From Endotrypanum monterogeii (lineage: Eukaryota > Euglenozoa > Kinetoplastea > Trypanosomatida > Trypanosomatidae), in NCBI GenBank assembly GCA_000333855.2, contig CM007340.1, positions 158,572-222,571 on the forward strand: a stretch of 64,000 bases of DNA, read 5' to 3'. The position numbers were made by a program, and so were the translations under genes. Numbering within the stretch: the first letter of the stretch is position 1; every line of letters begins with the position of its first letter. Below the pieces are notes generated by a model. That model did not search any database, had not been told where the DNA came from, and worked only from the letters and a program-made list of their open reading frames with translations. Shown piece by piece: positions 8,749-18,223 of this stretch.

Positions 8749-10407
8749 ATGCAGCGATGGTCTTATACCCGCTGTTTTTTTACGCCAACATCGAGGTCAC
8801 GCGCTTTTGTGCTTGTGCGCCGTCGCCAGCGTAGGGAGCTCATACCTTCCTTCTCCTGTGGATCCGAATCCACAGCGCCGCCGCCAAGTGTTGCGCATCA
8901 GCGTGCTTCTCTTGTTATTCCGTCTGTGGAGAGGCTGACAACGCCCCCCAGCCCGCGGCTCTCCAATCGTTATGTCAACACACAAAGCGTGAACGATGAT
9001 GGAGCGCAGGGGGGACATGCGGAGAACTCCAACGGCTTCCAGTTCGCCGTCAAGGACAGTGAGCGGGGCTTGCTTGACCACGGTGTCTCCCCCGATGCGT
9101 TAAATCTCATTGCAGAGGCTGAGAGGGACTACCGGGCAAGCTCAGCCTACTTGCATGAACGACCAGGTGGGGTCAGCATGCTTGCATCGGAGACGCATGT
9201 GGATGAGGTATCGGGGAAGCAGGTTAGCACAACACGGATTGCAGCGCCATTCGGGGAGACGTACGTCCCCTCTAATCAAGAGCGGTTCGCGCATCGCCAG
9301 AGTGTGGGTGAGCTGAGTCGACAGCGGGACATTGTAGACAAACCGTATATGCTTGACGAGCATGCACAGTTAAACCTCCGGAAGGAGCGTCAGCTCTGCG
9401 AACTGCTGGACTCCCCCATGCCGCAGATCGCAAAAGCAGATGAGGTGTCTCATATTCTCCTTGATAGTTTCTACCCCCAGAGTTTGTCCTTGCAGCCACG
9501 AACGTGTGAGTCGGTAATGCTTTTGTACTCACATGCAAGTTATCTCCGGCGTCTACAGGGGCCAGCAAAGCCGCGTGCAGACAGCAAGGGCGGCGCAGAC
9601 CCGTTACTGACAGAGTCTGGTGCGGCCGTCACTGCCGCTGTGCCACTGATGCCCCAGGATGTTCCGCTTCTAGATGACATGCGTCGTCTGTACAGTCATC
9701 AGAAGCGCTGCTTTGTCAGTCCGACACCCCTCGCACTGGAGCATTTAATGACAACGCTGAGCGTTATTACTGCACCGAGTACGACTGTCTTTCATCTCGC
9801 CAATCGTCTTTTCCTCGACGCGGACAAGTTTGTTCTCCTGCCGACGCGCACGATGTACACGGCCTACTTCACTGTGTGCCAGGTGAACAACGCGATGCAG
9901 TTCGCGATCGCGCGTTATAAGGATGCTGTGCAAGCCTTGGAGCTGTCTGTCGACGCGCCGATGCTGACGGCGCTGCTCAAAGGTTTGAATGAAGGCGGGT
10001 ACGTGGAGGAGGCCGTTGCGTTGCTGTCACACCTGCAGCACATAGCGGTATCGACGCCGCTGCTGAACGCTTCACTGGAGACGCTGCTGCTCTCTGAGCA
10101 GCCGCTCTCGTGTTTTTCTATCTACAGCGCCATGCAAGGGTCTTCGATCAAGCCTAACGCGGAAACATATTCTTTGTTGTTGCTCGCCTGCGAGAAGTCT
10201 CAGCAGTGGGGCCGCACGACGATGGTGCTCGAGGATATGCAGCGCCGTCGTGTGCGAGGCAACGAACACACCCTTAATCTACTCCTGAAGGGTCTGTTGC
10301 AGCAGCGTCTTCACAGCTTTGCAGTGCAGCTGTATCGCACAATGCTGGCAAAGAAAGTCCCATTGTGGCCAGCACTTGAGTCTGGCGTGCTCTCGCTGCC
10401 GCGATAG
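8749..10407 (+). CDS. Pentatricopeptide-repeat (PPR) protein, probably mitochondrial
   Basis: 552 residues. The N-terminal ~50 residues are rich in Arg and Ser with almost no acidic residues (MQRWSYTRCFFTPTSRSRAF), resembling a mitochondrial import sequence. From about 325 to the end the protein is a run of helical hairpins. The clearest PPR units lie at about 400-545 (for example LLLACEKSQQWGRTTMVLEDM and LLLKGLLQQRLHSFAVQLYRTM). PPR proteins bind organellar RNA in a sequence-specific way. In trypanosomatids they serve in mitoribosomes and in maxicircle RNA processing. The region 55-320 is charged with no recognised domain. Which RNA or complex it serves cannot be read from the sequence. Confidence 0.75.
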   Translation: MQRWSYTRCFFTPTSRSRAFVLVRRRQRRELIPSFSCGSESTAPPPSVAHQRASLVIPSVERLTTPPSPRLSNRYVNTQSVNDDGAQGGHAENSNGFQFAVKDSERGLLDHGVSPDALNLIAEAERDYRASSAYLHERPGGVSMLASETHVDEVSGKQVSTTRIAAPFGETYVPSNQERFAHRQSVGELSRQRDIVDKPYMLDEHAQLNLRKERQLCELLDSPMPQIAKADEVSHILLDSFYPQSLSLQPRTCESVMLLYSHASYLRRLQGPAKPRADSKGGADPLLTESGAAVTAAVPLMPQDVPLLDDMRRLYSHQKRCFVSPTPLALEHLMTTLSVITAPSTTVFHLANRLFLDADKFVLLPTRTMYTAYFTVCQVNNAMQFAIARYKDAVQALELSVDAPMLTALLKGLNEGGYVEEAVALLSHLQHIAVSTPLLNASLETLLLSEQPLSCFSIYSAMQGSSIKPNAETYSLLLLACEKSQQWGRTTMVLEDMQRRRVRGNEHTLNLLLKGLLQQRLHSFAVQLYRTMLAKKVPLWPALESGVLSLPR

Positions 10408-11078
10408 GAGGGAGGCGGGGAGAGGCAAGCAGAGGTGGGGGTGATGGTGGTGGCATTTGCCCTTTCGAATCGCTGATGATGCTCGTTTCTGTGAGCGAGC
10501 GCCGCCGCTGGTCTCCTTTCTTCCGTTTCCGCTACACCTGTTTTTTTGTTTTCCTTTTATCAGCTAAGCACAGGAATCCTTGATGCCAGTAAAAAAAAAA
10601 AAAAAGTTGTTCACAAATCGACTAGACAACACTCGAGTGATGTTGCCACGCCTTCTGCACCGCTCTTACTTTATCAAGCTGACTAGATGGTGTGCCTCGG
10701 TGTGCTTTTCTGCACACGTGCGCAGGGGGACTTGGGGGATCTGCTCTGCTTACCTCTTCCCTATGCATTTCATTCTCCTGATACACATACGCACACAGGC
10801 ACCGACTTTTGCATCTACACGTCGTCACGTTTCGGTCCGCATTATGGCGTGCGTCTCACGACAATAGACACACCTACTCTTTCTCGCCTTTCCACTTCGG
10901 TCTTCTTCTAATCTTGATGGATGCTGATCAGCACGTCTGTTCTTTTATTAAATAGGCGCTCACTTCTCCGGTCGTGGGAACAACCCGGATTCTCTCGTGC
11001 ACACACACACACACACACACACACACTGGCGCAAAAAAAAAAAAAAACACTAGTATAGGTTGTCAGGGGAGGGGCGTC
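10408..11078. other. Intergenic spacer with two A15 runs and (CA)n
   Basis: A15 at 10591-10605, (CA)n at 11000-11026 and a second A15 at 11033-11047. The acceptor for the next gene must be one of several AGs between 11050 and 11075. These lie just after the CA and A tracts, not after a classical polypyrimidine tract, which is unusual. Confidence 0.65.
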
Positions 11079-11363
11079 ATGTCGCTTATGCCCATCAAAG
11101 TAGAGGTGAAGGAGGAGGGCCAGCACGGTACCTCAGCAGCAACACAGGAGGCAAAGCTTGGTATCTTCTCCAACCACGAAAGTCTTGGTGACGGCAGCCG
11201 TGTCGAGAAAGAAGGCACCCTATACGTTTGTGGGAACTGCACTGCACAGCTATATTTCAATCCCGACTCACGCCTCCTGTGCCCAATCTGCTCTCACATC
11301 ACCGGTGCCTCGACTGTCTTCTACAAGATCCGAACAGAGTCCACCACGTACGACACAGTCTAA
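11079..11363 (+). CDS. RPB12: RNA polymerase subunit RPB12/RPABC4-like zinc ribbon
   Basis: 94 residues, starting MSLMPIKVEV. The C-terminal half is a zinc ribbon, YVCGNC...CPIC (about 50-70), followed by FYKIRTESTTYDTV. This matches the RPB12/ABC10-alpha plan: YxCGxC, then CxxC, then a basic YKxRT segment ending near an aromatic-Asp pair. RPB12 is the small subunit shared by RNA polymerases I, II and III; it bridges the large subunits and stabilises assembly. The N-terminal ~45 residues are extra compared with the ~60-70-residue yeast and human proteins. The upstream in-frame extension from a GTG at 10974 is translated (CA)n and poly(A) and is rejected. The other reading is a generic zinc-ribbon protein. 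Confidence 0.78.
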   Translation: MSLMPIKVEVKEEGQHGTSAATQEAKLGIFSNHESLGDGSRVEKEGTLYVCGNCTAQLYFNPDSRLLCPICSHITGASTVFYKIRTESTTYDTV

Positions 11364-11494
11364 AATGAAGGTCCCAAAGGGGTGCGACGAGGGATGGAGG
11401 ACCCTCTCGAGGTCAAGAGTGATGGGGTAGAGCACCTGGATGACACACCTTCACCTTACTTCACAGGTGTTTCTATTTGCCACCTCCCCCCGGG

Positions 11495-11535
<41 letters not shown>

Positions 11536-12023
11536 GTGTGTGTGTGTTTCTTCCCCAAAATTAATTTATTGGTCTGTTGCCAGACGTGCGGTGGGGGGGA
11601 GGGGGGGTGGCAGCGTACCATGGTATCTTCCCCGTCTTTGACCTTCGAGTGTACGTTACTCATTTATTCTTCACAGCAACATGCACCAACGCACCAAGCA
11701 GAGGAGCCTTTTTTTGATTCAAAGGTGGTGAATAGGGAAAAGCGTGAACAAAGCAAGTGCAACATATATGACCGACGTAGCTGCACTGTGTAGTTAAAAC
11801 GTTTGCTGCGTCCGGCACCCTTGAATGTTCGTAGCTACGTGACTTCTCTATTGTGTTGTGTCCGCCTGAGGATCTGCACTCGGCTGGTTGTTGTTGGACG
11901 ATATTCAACTTCACGGTGCCTTCCTGCTTCGTGTCACATCTTTGCTACACCATCATATCTATCCTCTTTTCTCTGCCTCCATCCTTTCTTCCTTCCTCCT
12001 CCTCCTCCTCTCCTCAAGTGGCT
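11364..12023. other. Intergenic spacer with compound (TA)n(TG)n
   Basis: (TA)n at 11498-11531 runs almost directly into (TG)n at 11533-11547. A long polypyrimidine tract (about 11955-12015) precedes the acceptor at 12017-12018. No gene is supported between the two zinc-ribbon genes. Confidence 0.75.
12017..12018 (+). promoter_or_regulatory. Candidate SL trans-splice acceptor, 5-nt 5' UTR
   Basis: This is the first AG after a ~55-nt, nearly pure pyrimidine tract ending in repeated TCC. It lies five bases before the ATG at 12024. No competing AG lies inside the tract, which makes this one of the clearest acceptors in the window. Confidence 0.7.
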
Positions 12024-12260
12024 ATGAGCACGTTTCTCACCCCCACCCCATCGACAGCCAGTCCTGTCGGCACAAAAGCAGATGGCGCTGTGGCCGCAGC
12101 CCCGCGATGTGTTTGCGCTACCTGTATGATGAGGCTACCGATGCCCCGGCCCTCGTCTGTGTTCACATCGTCTCAGTGTCCGCAGTGCCGTATGAACGGT
12201 ATGGATGCTAAGGTAGTGTACGTTGGTCGCGCGCAGCCGACAGAGCACTCCACGCGATGA
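12024..12260 (+). CDS. Small CxxC...CxxC zinc-ribbon protein
   Basis: 78 residues. Two Cys pairs, CATC and CPQC, are separated by about 18 residues and followed by a short segment MDAKVVYVGRAQ. This is the layout of a single zinc ribbon. A third Cys (RCVCATC) precedes the first pair. It lies directly downstream of the RPB12-like gene and has a similar plan (disordered N-terminus, C-terminal ribbon), so a diverged tandem duplicate is possible, but the residues around the cysteines do not match RPB12. It is called coding because of the strong acceptor immediately upstream and the intact metal-binding pattern. Function unknown. Confidence 0.65.
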   Translation: MSTFLTPTPSTASPVGTKADGAVAAAPRCVCATCMMRLPMPRPSSVFTSSQCPQCRMNGMDAKVVYVGRAQPTEHSTR

Positions 12261-12765
12261 TACACGTAGTGATTGACGGAGAAAAGAAAAGGCGCCGGCC
12301 TTATTTAAAAGTTGGTGTTTTGTTTTCACATGAACCCCACCCCACCCACTGCTTAGACGCACTCGTCGCACCGTCTCGATGTATGCGCTATCTTGTCGTT
12401 ATCTTTGCGTTCATTTGGTTCTCTGGATTTGTGTGTACACCCATAGTCTCATCCGGAGAGCGTGAGGGGGGGGGATCATACAGTGGCGCACTCCGTCCTT
12501 ACCCCACTTGCTCTCTTCACACTGCAGTGCATAGGTAATGTGTAAGGTATCTCGTGTCTACGAGAAAATAATCCGTGCTTTCACCTCCACTACGCCCCTG
12601 ACGTATTTCTGTAGGGAAAACTCGTCTCCTCTCCCTCCCTCCTTATCTTGCCTTTGCCTTTATGCCGTAGAGCGACTCACTCACGCACCCGCGATCTGGG
12701 CAAGCGAACACATGTGTGCTGGCGGACTACAAGCTTCCAGCATCTTTTAGGGGACCACCGCCACC
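12261..12765. other. Intergenic spacer
   Basis: A G7-8 run lies near 12466-12473. A polypyrimidine tract at about 12627-12660 is followed by an AG near 12670, a plausible acceptor for the next gene. No gene or structured element is seen. Confidence 0.65.
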
Positions 12766-14409
12766 ATGTCGATTGAGATGATCGTGGAGGCGATTCACGC
12801 ATCGCCAGTGCGCTTGTCGCTGTGCATCTGCGGTGCAGGCGCTGGCGTGATTCGCCATCTCACTCGGGTGTCCGGGTGCAGCCGCACTCTTCTGGAGGCT
12901 GACATCCTTTATCATCGAGGATCCACACAGGCTGCACTGGATGGTTTGCCGCACAAAGTTGTTAGCGCCGATGTGGCTCGTCAGCTCGCCCAGCACGCCT
13001 TTCACATGTCTCGCGCGATTACTTCAGCAGAGATGCGTGGCCCTCTGCACTCGCCCACCCCGGAACTATCCGAGGGGGCGTCGAGTGTCCTCTTTGGGGT
13101 TGGTGCCACCTCTGCCATTAAGACGAATCGCTCACGCCACGGCAAGGACGAGGCGTACGTCTCCGTCTGGGGTGGTGCCGTCAGCATGCCGGGCAGTGCG
13201 TCCCCATCGAGCCGCAGCAGCTCTGCAATGCTTGGCCAAGTCCGCGACTACTACATGGTATTGCCAGACTGGATGAGCAGGGCAGAGCAGGATGAGCAAG
13301 TGGAGCTGATGTTGCTGCACGCGATCTCGCGTACCATAGAGCCATACATCACCACCGATGCGGGGTCCGGAGGGACAGGCACCGATGCAGCTTTCCGGCA
13401 CGTCTACCCATGCCCTTTGTTCCGACCCCGGCCGCCCACTGTGGGCGAGCGTGATGCTTTCCCAAACCCAGGCGCAGATACGTCGAGTCCGTTGCCTGGG
13501 CATTCTGTAGCCGAGGGTTCGGCGCCGTTGTGTTCGATGCCGCTGGAGTCTCCGCCGGCGCCGGTGTGTTTGGATCTATTCGGGGAAGTTCGGCTTGCTG
13601 TGTTGAACGTCCTCAACGGAGGTGGCTCGGTGAAGGAGTCCGGCAGCAGTGTGCGGGATGTATGTGCTCTGTGGAATCGCCATGGTGAGTTGCGCTGCAG
13701 AGGTGTAGCTCCTTACTTAGAGGATATGTGTTTCGTCTCGGAGGGGGTGACGAATGACCAAGAGGGCGGCCGCCACGGTCAGCATCCTTCCCCCACTGCG
13801 TCAGCCGATGTGATACGTCTTCTTTATCCTGGATCTTTTAATCCGCTGCACTACGGGCACACGGAGATGGCACAGGCGGCGAGGCGTGTGTTGCTTCAGC
13901 GACAGGAGAAGACTCTCGTGCAGACGGCGCTGTCGACATCAGTGGAGCTGACGTATGAGATTGCTGTGAATGTGGCGGATAAAGGTGCCATTGAGGTGGA
14001 TGACCTGGTGGGGCGCGTGTACCAGTTTTTGCGCCGCGGTGAGCGGGTGGCTGTGACTGCGGCGAGTCTCTTCATCGAGAAGGCGCGGTTGTTTCCAGGG
14101 CACGGCTTCCTCATTGGCGTCGATACCGCCACGCGTGTGCTGGACCGGAAGTACTACAGCTCCCACAAAGACCCGGCGGAGGCGGAGGCTGCCATGGTGA
14201 CAGCGCTCATACGTGACATCGGCGGTAGAGGGTGTTTTTTTGTCGTCGGCGGGCGCAATATAAATGACGCTGCGGGGTGGCAGGATATGTCTACGCTGCG
14301 TGTTCCAGAGAGTATCCAGCATCTCTTCATAGGCATTCCATCCACAGAGTTCCGCGTCGATGTCAGCTCAACAGAGCTGCGCGCACGGCGCAGCTCTCCC
14401 GCCGCATAA
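12766..14409 (+). CDS. CinA-like / cytidylyltransferase-fold nucleotidyltransferase fusion
   Basis: 547 residues; the ATG sits in a GCCACCATG context. The N-terminal part (about 1-95, continuing to ~170) resembles the CinA/PncC amidase fold: GAGAGVIRHLTRVSGCSRTL, then an LEADILYHRGS strand, as in plant two-domain proteins of this type. The C-terminal part (349-540) is a HxGH nucleotidyltransferase: LLYPGSFNPLHYGH (HYGH at 362-365) and a late SSTELR motif, as in NMN/nicotinate-mononucleotide adenylyltransferases. The two folds together suggest pyridine-nucleotide metabolism, which is inference. The CinA catalytic Ser (in ESxTGG) and Lys are not conserved at the expected places, so the N-domain is probably a non-catalytic or binding domain. 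A Pro/Ser-rich linker (about 215-270) separates them. Confidence 0.8.
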   Translation: MSIEMIVEAIHASPVRLSLCICGAGAGVIRHLTRVSGCSRTLLEADILYHRGSTQAALDGLPHKVVSADVARQLAQHAFHMSRAITSAEMRGPLHSPTPELSEGASSVLFGVGATSAIKTNRSRHGKDEAYVSVWGGAVSMPGSASPSSRSSSAMLGQVRDYYMVLPDWMSRAEQDEQVELMLLHAISRTIEPYITTDAGSGGTGTDAAFRHVYPCPLFRPRPPTVGERDAFPNPGADTSSPLPGHSVAEGSAPLCSMPLESPPAPVCLDLFGEVRLAVLNVLNGGGSVKESGSSVRDVCALWNRHGELRCRGVAPYLEDMCFVSEGVTNDQEGGRHGQHPSPTASADVIRLLYPGSFNPLHYGHTEMAQAARRVLLQRQEKTLVQTALSTSVELTYEIAVNVADKGAIEVDDLVGRVYQFLRRGERVAVTAASLFIEKARLFPGHGFLIGVDTATRVLDRKYYSSHKDPAEAEAAMVTALIRDIGGRGCFFVVGGRNINDAAGWQDMSTLRVPESIQHLFIGIPSTEFRVDVSSTELRARRSSPAA

Positions 14410-15764
14410 AAGGCGCACACGTGTGGGAGTTTTTTTTAGTATATATATATATATATATATTTATATATTGTTAGGGGCCCCGCGGATCTCTTGGTCGTGG
14501 CGGATGGGCCTCTCTATTTTTGGGCATGCGGGAACATATCTCCCGCAACTGCGTGCGCCTCACTCACTGACCCCTTGCTCTTCCCCTCCCCTACAAGTAA
14601 CTGTCACTACCAACACACGCGCCGGGATGCCATGAGAGGGCGTGCGGCAGGTGTTATCACTGCTTTTCGCATTACCTTTTCATTATTGTCATCAAACATA
14701 TGTGGGGCAGGAGAGGGAGGCGACGGTGCTTTCCTCTATTATTTCCTCGAGCCCCGAGTCTGCGTGTGCGCACTCGTGTGTGTGTGTGTGTGTGTGTGGA
14801 TATGGATATGGATGCTGGACAACCGTATTGGCATGAAGGGCACATCCTCCGACCCCTCTCTACCCTTCCCTTCCCGCACACCTCGTAAAAAAAAAAAACG
14901 AAGCTGATGTGAACACTGAGTAGGCGACTCAGCCTCGACCACGTGAGGGAAGGGGGGAGGGGGGAAGGGAGGACTAGTGCAAGCGATTGAGGAGCTCATT
15001 GTAGCCTTCTTGGCCTGCATCAATCGCAGTTCAAGCGATCGCGTTTGCCGTGACAATCGGCTAGAGGTGTATCTGAAGAGATTTCTTATTTTTTTTCTTC
15101 AAAATGCCCCAGGACTCGCAGGCGAACGTTTGCATCAGACAGCGTCACGCCAGTCGGTTGAAGGTGGTGCTCAGCAGCAGCTCTCATTTCAACGTGCTCA
15201 CTTCTCCTCCTTCTTGACACCCTTGCCTTCTCTACGGTGACCATGTTGCCTGCCGACAACGTTTCTTACATATACATCTCTCTCTCTCTCTCTTATATAT
15301 ATATATATATCCACACACAAACACCCTGGCCTTGATGTAGCGAAACGTTAACTCGCTTAGCGGAAGCTAGCGAAGAGGAGGCTAATCAAATTGAGGTGAA
15401 GCGTTTTTTTTTTTTTCAAAGGGGGGGAGGGGGACGTAGTTGACACAAACGGACACCGCTGAGAACAAAGCGGGGTGCAGGAACGCATAACTGCAGCACT
15501 ATTTGAGGGTGACCAGCACTTCACTCTTTCTGTTTGGCTACGCGACTTTGCCTCGTTTTTTTCTCTTTTTTTAGGTTGGCGGAGTGGAGCATCCCACCCA
15601 GTTATATATTTTTCTTCTGTAGCTTTTTTTTTTTTTTTTGGATCGTGCTCCATTTTTTCAGGGCGAATAGCTGTTGTGCCCTCCGATCGCTGTTGGGCCT
15701 TTTTTTTTTTCACTATCCATTTCCCGCGACACCATCTTGAGGCCTTCCCCCCCCCCCCCTCACA
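14410..15764. other. Intergenic spacer, repeat-rich; pyrimidine-rich 5' UTR at the end
   Basis: About 1.36 kb with (TA)n at about 14440-14461, (GT)n near 14777-14798, an A12 run near 14887, (TC)n then (TA)n at about 15279-15310, and several T10-T16 runs (15405-15420, 15624-15640, 15700-15711). An AG at 15740-15741 would leave a 23-nt 5' UTR containing a C13 run (15747-15759) for the following mitoribosomal gene. No gene is seen. Confidence 0.7.
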
Positions 15765-17054
15765 ATGATGTTTCGTTCCCCTATTCTGAGGCGGGTGTTC
15801 AACCGCAAGAACAAGTCCCCGCAGCGAATGTCTAACTTCACCAAAGTAACGAACCTGAACAAGGCGGAGAAAGTGAAAAGCGAAACGATCGATGGGGACA
15901 TCGTCAAGGGCCGCGGCCGAGTACACCGTCGTTCGCACAGCGGATTGAAGGATGCAATCGAGGAGATGGAGCACCCAGCTATTTGGCTGTGGTATCCGTG
16001 GCGCAAGAACCCGGAGCCGCCAACGCCGTATATGCCGTCGCGACGTGCGCTTAAGAATATTCATGGTGCCATCTTCACCGATCTCAGCCCAATTCAGAAA
16101 AAGAAGCAGGAGCAGATGCTGTACGGTGTCAACATCCCCGAAACAAGAGCCATGAAGTTCGAGCAGCAACACCCGCTCCTAGCGATGGCGCTCAAGCAGC
16201 TGGATGGGCAGCCGAAGGGGTTCCCGTTCTGGTACAAGAAATACCCAACACGTCGCCACGCCTATGAGCAGCGCTTCAGCGTGCCGGTAGAAATGCTGGA
16301 GGGGTATAACGAAAATGTCAAGAGGGCCTTCAGTAAAGATATGATGACCATCCAGGAAAAACAGTTTGCACAGGAGGCGATGTACATGGAGCGCTACGCT
16401 GAGCATGATTTTGATACCACCAGTCCGGCAGTTTTGGCGGTGAAGATGGCCTTGAAGGTGCGCGTGCTTCGGAATCACTTACTGACCAACCCACACAACA
16501 ACATTGTGAAGACGATTCTCGCCAATACGGAGCGGCGACTCAATCACACCCTTCGCCGATTGCGCAAAGTAGATTTCAGAAGGTACTGGGAGATTATTCG
16601 CGATCACGACGTCCAGGATGTGCTGCAGCCACCCAACTTGGTGACGTACCGACAGGGCTCATACTGGCGATACGACTGGAACGCAGGCTTAGCCATCAGC
16701 ACACAGCTTGCTGACGTGCTTGACCCGCGCGGCCTCAACGGCTGTGTCGAGACGGGTCGGTCCCGCTCGGAAGTCGCTCGAGACCTCGGTCTGTCATACA
16801 CGCGCCCGCTGCAGGAGAACGAAAAGAAGCAGCTCTCAGAGCAAGCCCTCTACTACGAACGGCTGGCCAAGTTCAAAATAGAGCAACCGGAGGCAGCTCG
16901 TGCGCAGGAGCGCGAACGCTTTGTCCGCAAGTTTTCGGGGATGTTTCTCAAGCTGGACATTAAATCTGGTGTTCCCGACTTTCCGAGCACTTACCGGAAG
17001 CTGCTCGGCACGCAGGTGGCGCGGTGGTCGTCGAAGCGACACGGTCCCATGTAG
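15765..17054 (+). CDS. uS15m: Mitochondrial small-subunit ribosomal protein uS15m
   Basis: 429 residues. The basic N-terminus (MMFRSPILRRVFNRKNKSPQ) fits a mitochondrial import signal. The S15 core lies at about 229-290: ALKVRVLRNHLLTNPHNNIV, then NTERRLNHTLRRLRKVDFRRYWEI, matching the family H..D...R..L..LV.RR..LL.YL...D..RY pattern. uS15 binds the central domain of the small-subunit rRNA early in assembly. Long N- and C-terminal extensions around a short core are typical of trypanosomatid mitoribosomal proteins, whose 9S rRNA is greatly reduced. A second in-frame ATG follows directly at 15768. The C-terminal half beyond 290 matches no domain I recognise. Confidence 0.9.
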   Translation: MMFRSPILRRVFNRKNKSPQRMSNFTKVTNLNKAEKVKSETIDGDIVKGRGRVHRRSHSGLKDAIEEMEHPAIWLWYPWRKNPEPPTPYMPSRRALKNIHGAIFTDLSPIQKKKQEQMLYGVNIPETRAMKFEQQHPLLAMALKQLDGQPKGFPFWYKKYPTRRHAYEQRFSVPVEMLEGYNENVKRAFSKDMMTIQEKQFAQEAMYMERYAEHDFDTTSPAVLAVKMALKVRVLRNHLLTNPHNNIVKTILANTERRLNHTLRRLRKVDFRRYWEIIRDHDVQDVLQPPNLVTYRQGSYWRYDWNAGLAISTQLADVLDPRGLNGCVETGRSRSEVARDLGLSYTRPLQENEKKQLSEQALYYERLAKFKIEQPEAARAQERERFVRKFSGMFLKLDIKSGVPDFPSTYRKLLGTQVARWSSKRHGPM

Positions 17055-17310
17055 TCAACATCAGAGGTGTTGCGAGATGTCCCCCAGCATACTTTGGGTT
17101 GTGCAGTGCCCCGTACCGATTTGTCATCCCAATGAACTCCTCGTCTTTCTTTTTCCCGTTTTCGTCGTTTCTTTGTGTGCGTGTCCTCAAATTATATATT
17201 TTTGTCTCGGTTGGGAGGAGCGCGTTGAGGGGGAGAGGCGAGAAGTCTCCACTGTCTTGACTGTGTGTCATTCTATGCATCTTTTTTTTTGCAACTTTTG
17301 TGCATGCGTG

Positions 17311-17361
<51 letters not shown>

Positions 17362-18000
17362 CTTTGTTTGCACATGTGGGTGGGTTGATGAGTGTCCGAG
17401 TCTGTCCTTGTCATTTCTCCGTCTCGACTTCCCTGTTGTGTCTCACCCCGGTCGTGTGTCTGCGGTTCACAGTTTCTACTCTATAACAGGAACAACAAGA
17501 TGTGTTTCCAAGAAAAAAATAAATGAAAATCAACCATACGGTATCTGCAGCAGTGCACCATCGTCCACGGCCAGATGATCTGATAACCCAGCTACAGGTG
17601 AGTGGATAGTCTATCAGACAACTGCAAGGAAGTGAGGCTCATCTAGTCGTTCGAGGATAGGGTAGCAACTTTGCGGGTGTATATATATATATATATGCGT
17701 GCTGCTAATATCTTCTAGCGTCTGAGGGGGCAAAAAAAAAAGAATCTCATTAAACCTCTGTCGCTTTGCTTTCAATTTTTTTTTTTTTTTGTGTGTGTCC
17801 AGGCGTGGCTGTTTCCCCTCTCTTACTTCTCGTTCTCCCATCTGCTGCCCTGGATTTAGAAAAATCCTTTGCAACTTGCATCCGGAACGGTGGGTCTGGT
17901 GGCGAGAGTGAGGAAAACCCAGAAGAAGAAGAGGAGGGAGGGGAAACGAGAAGCGGGGGATAGCACACACATACACACACACACACACACATACACACAC

Positions 18001-18035
<35 letters not shown>

Positions 18036-18223
18036 GCACATACACACCGATACAGTGTGCATGTTTGTACCGACTTCACCGAGGGGAAAAGCGAAAGTCG
18101 TAATCCAGTGAAGCTTTAAATGTCGCGAGGAGATTTTTTTTTTTACCCACGGAGACACAGTCGCACCTACTCAATCCGGACGGCCACAGAACTTTCCTTC
18201 GCATCGCCACACCGACGAGGCGG
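17055..18223. other. Intergenic spacer with (TA)n(TG)n and long (CA)n
   Basis: Compound (TA)n(TG)n at about 17309-17360, (TA)n near 17680-17696, T15 near 17777-17791 and interrupted (CA)n at about 17965-18034. A T-rich tract (18134-18144) is followed by an AG at 18153-18154, giving a ~70-nt 5' UTR for the next gene. Confidence 0.7.

Noticed and set aside
15357..16172. 271-codon antisense ORF across the uS15m start
   Set aside because: Overlaps a conserved mitoribosomal gene and translates poly(A) tracts as Lys runs.
17965..18034. CRISPR-like array
   Set aside because: It is only an interrupted (CA)n microsatellite; no repeat-spacer structure exists anywhere in the window.
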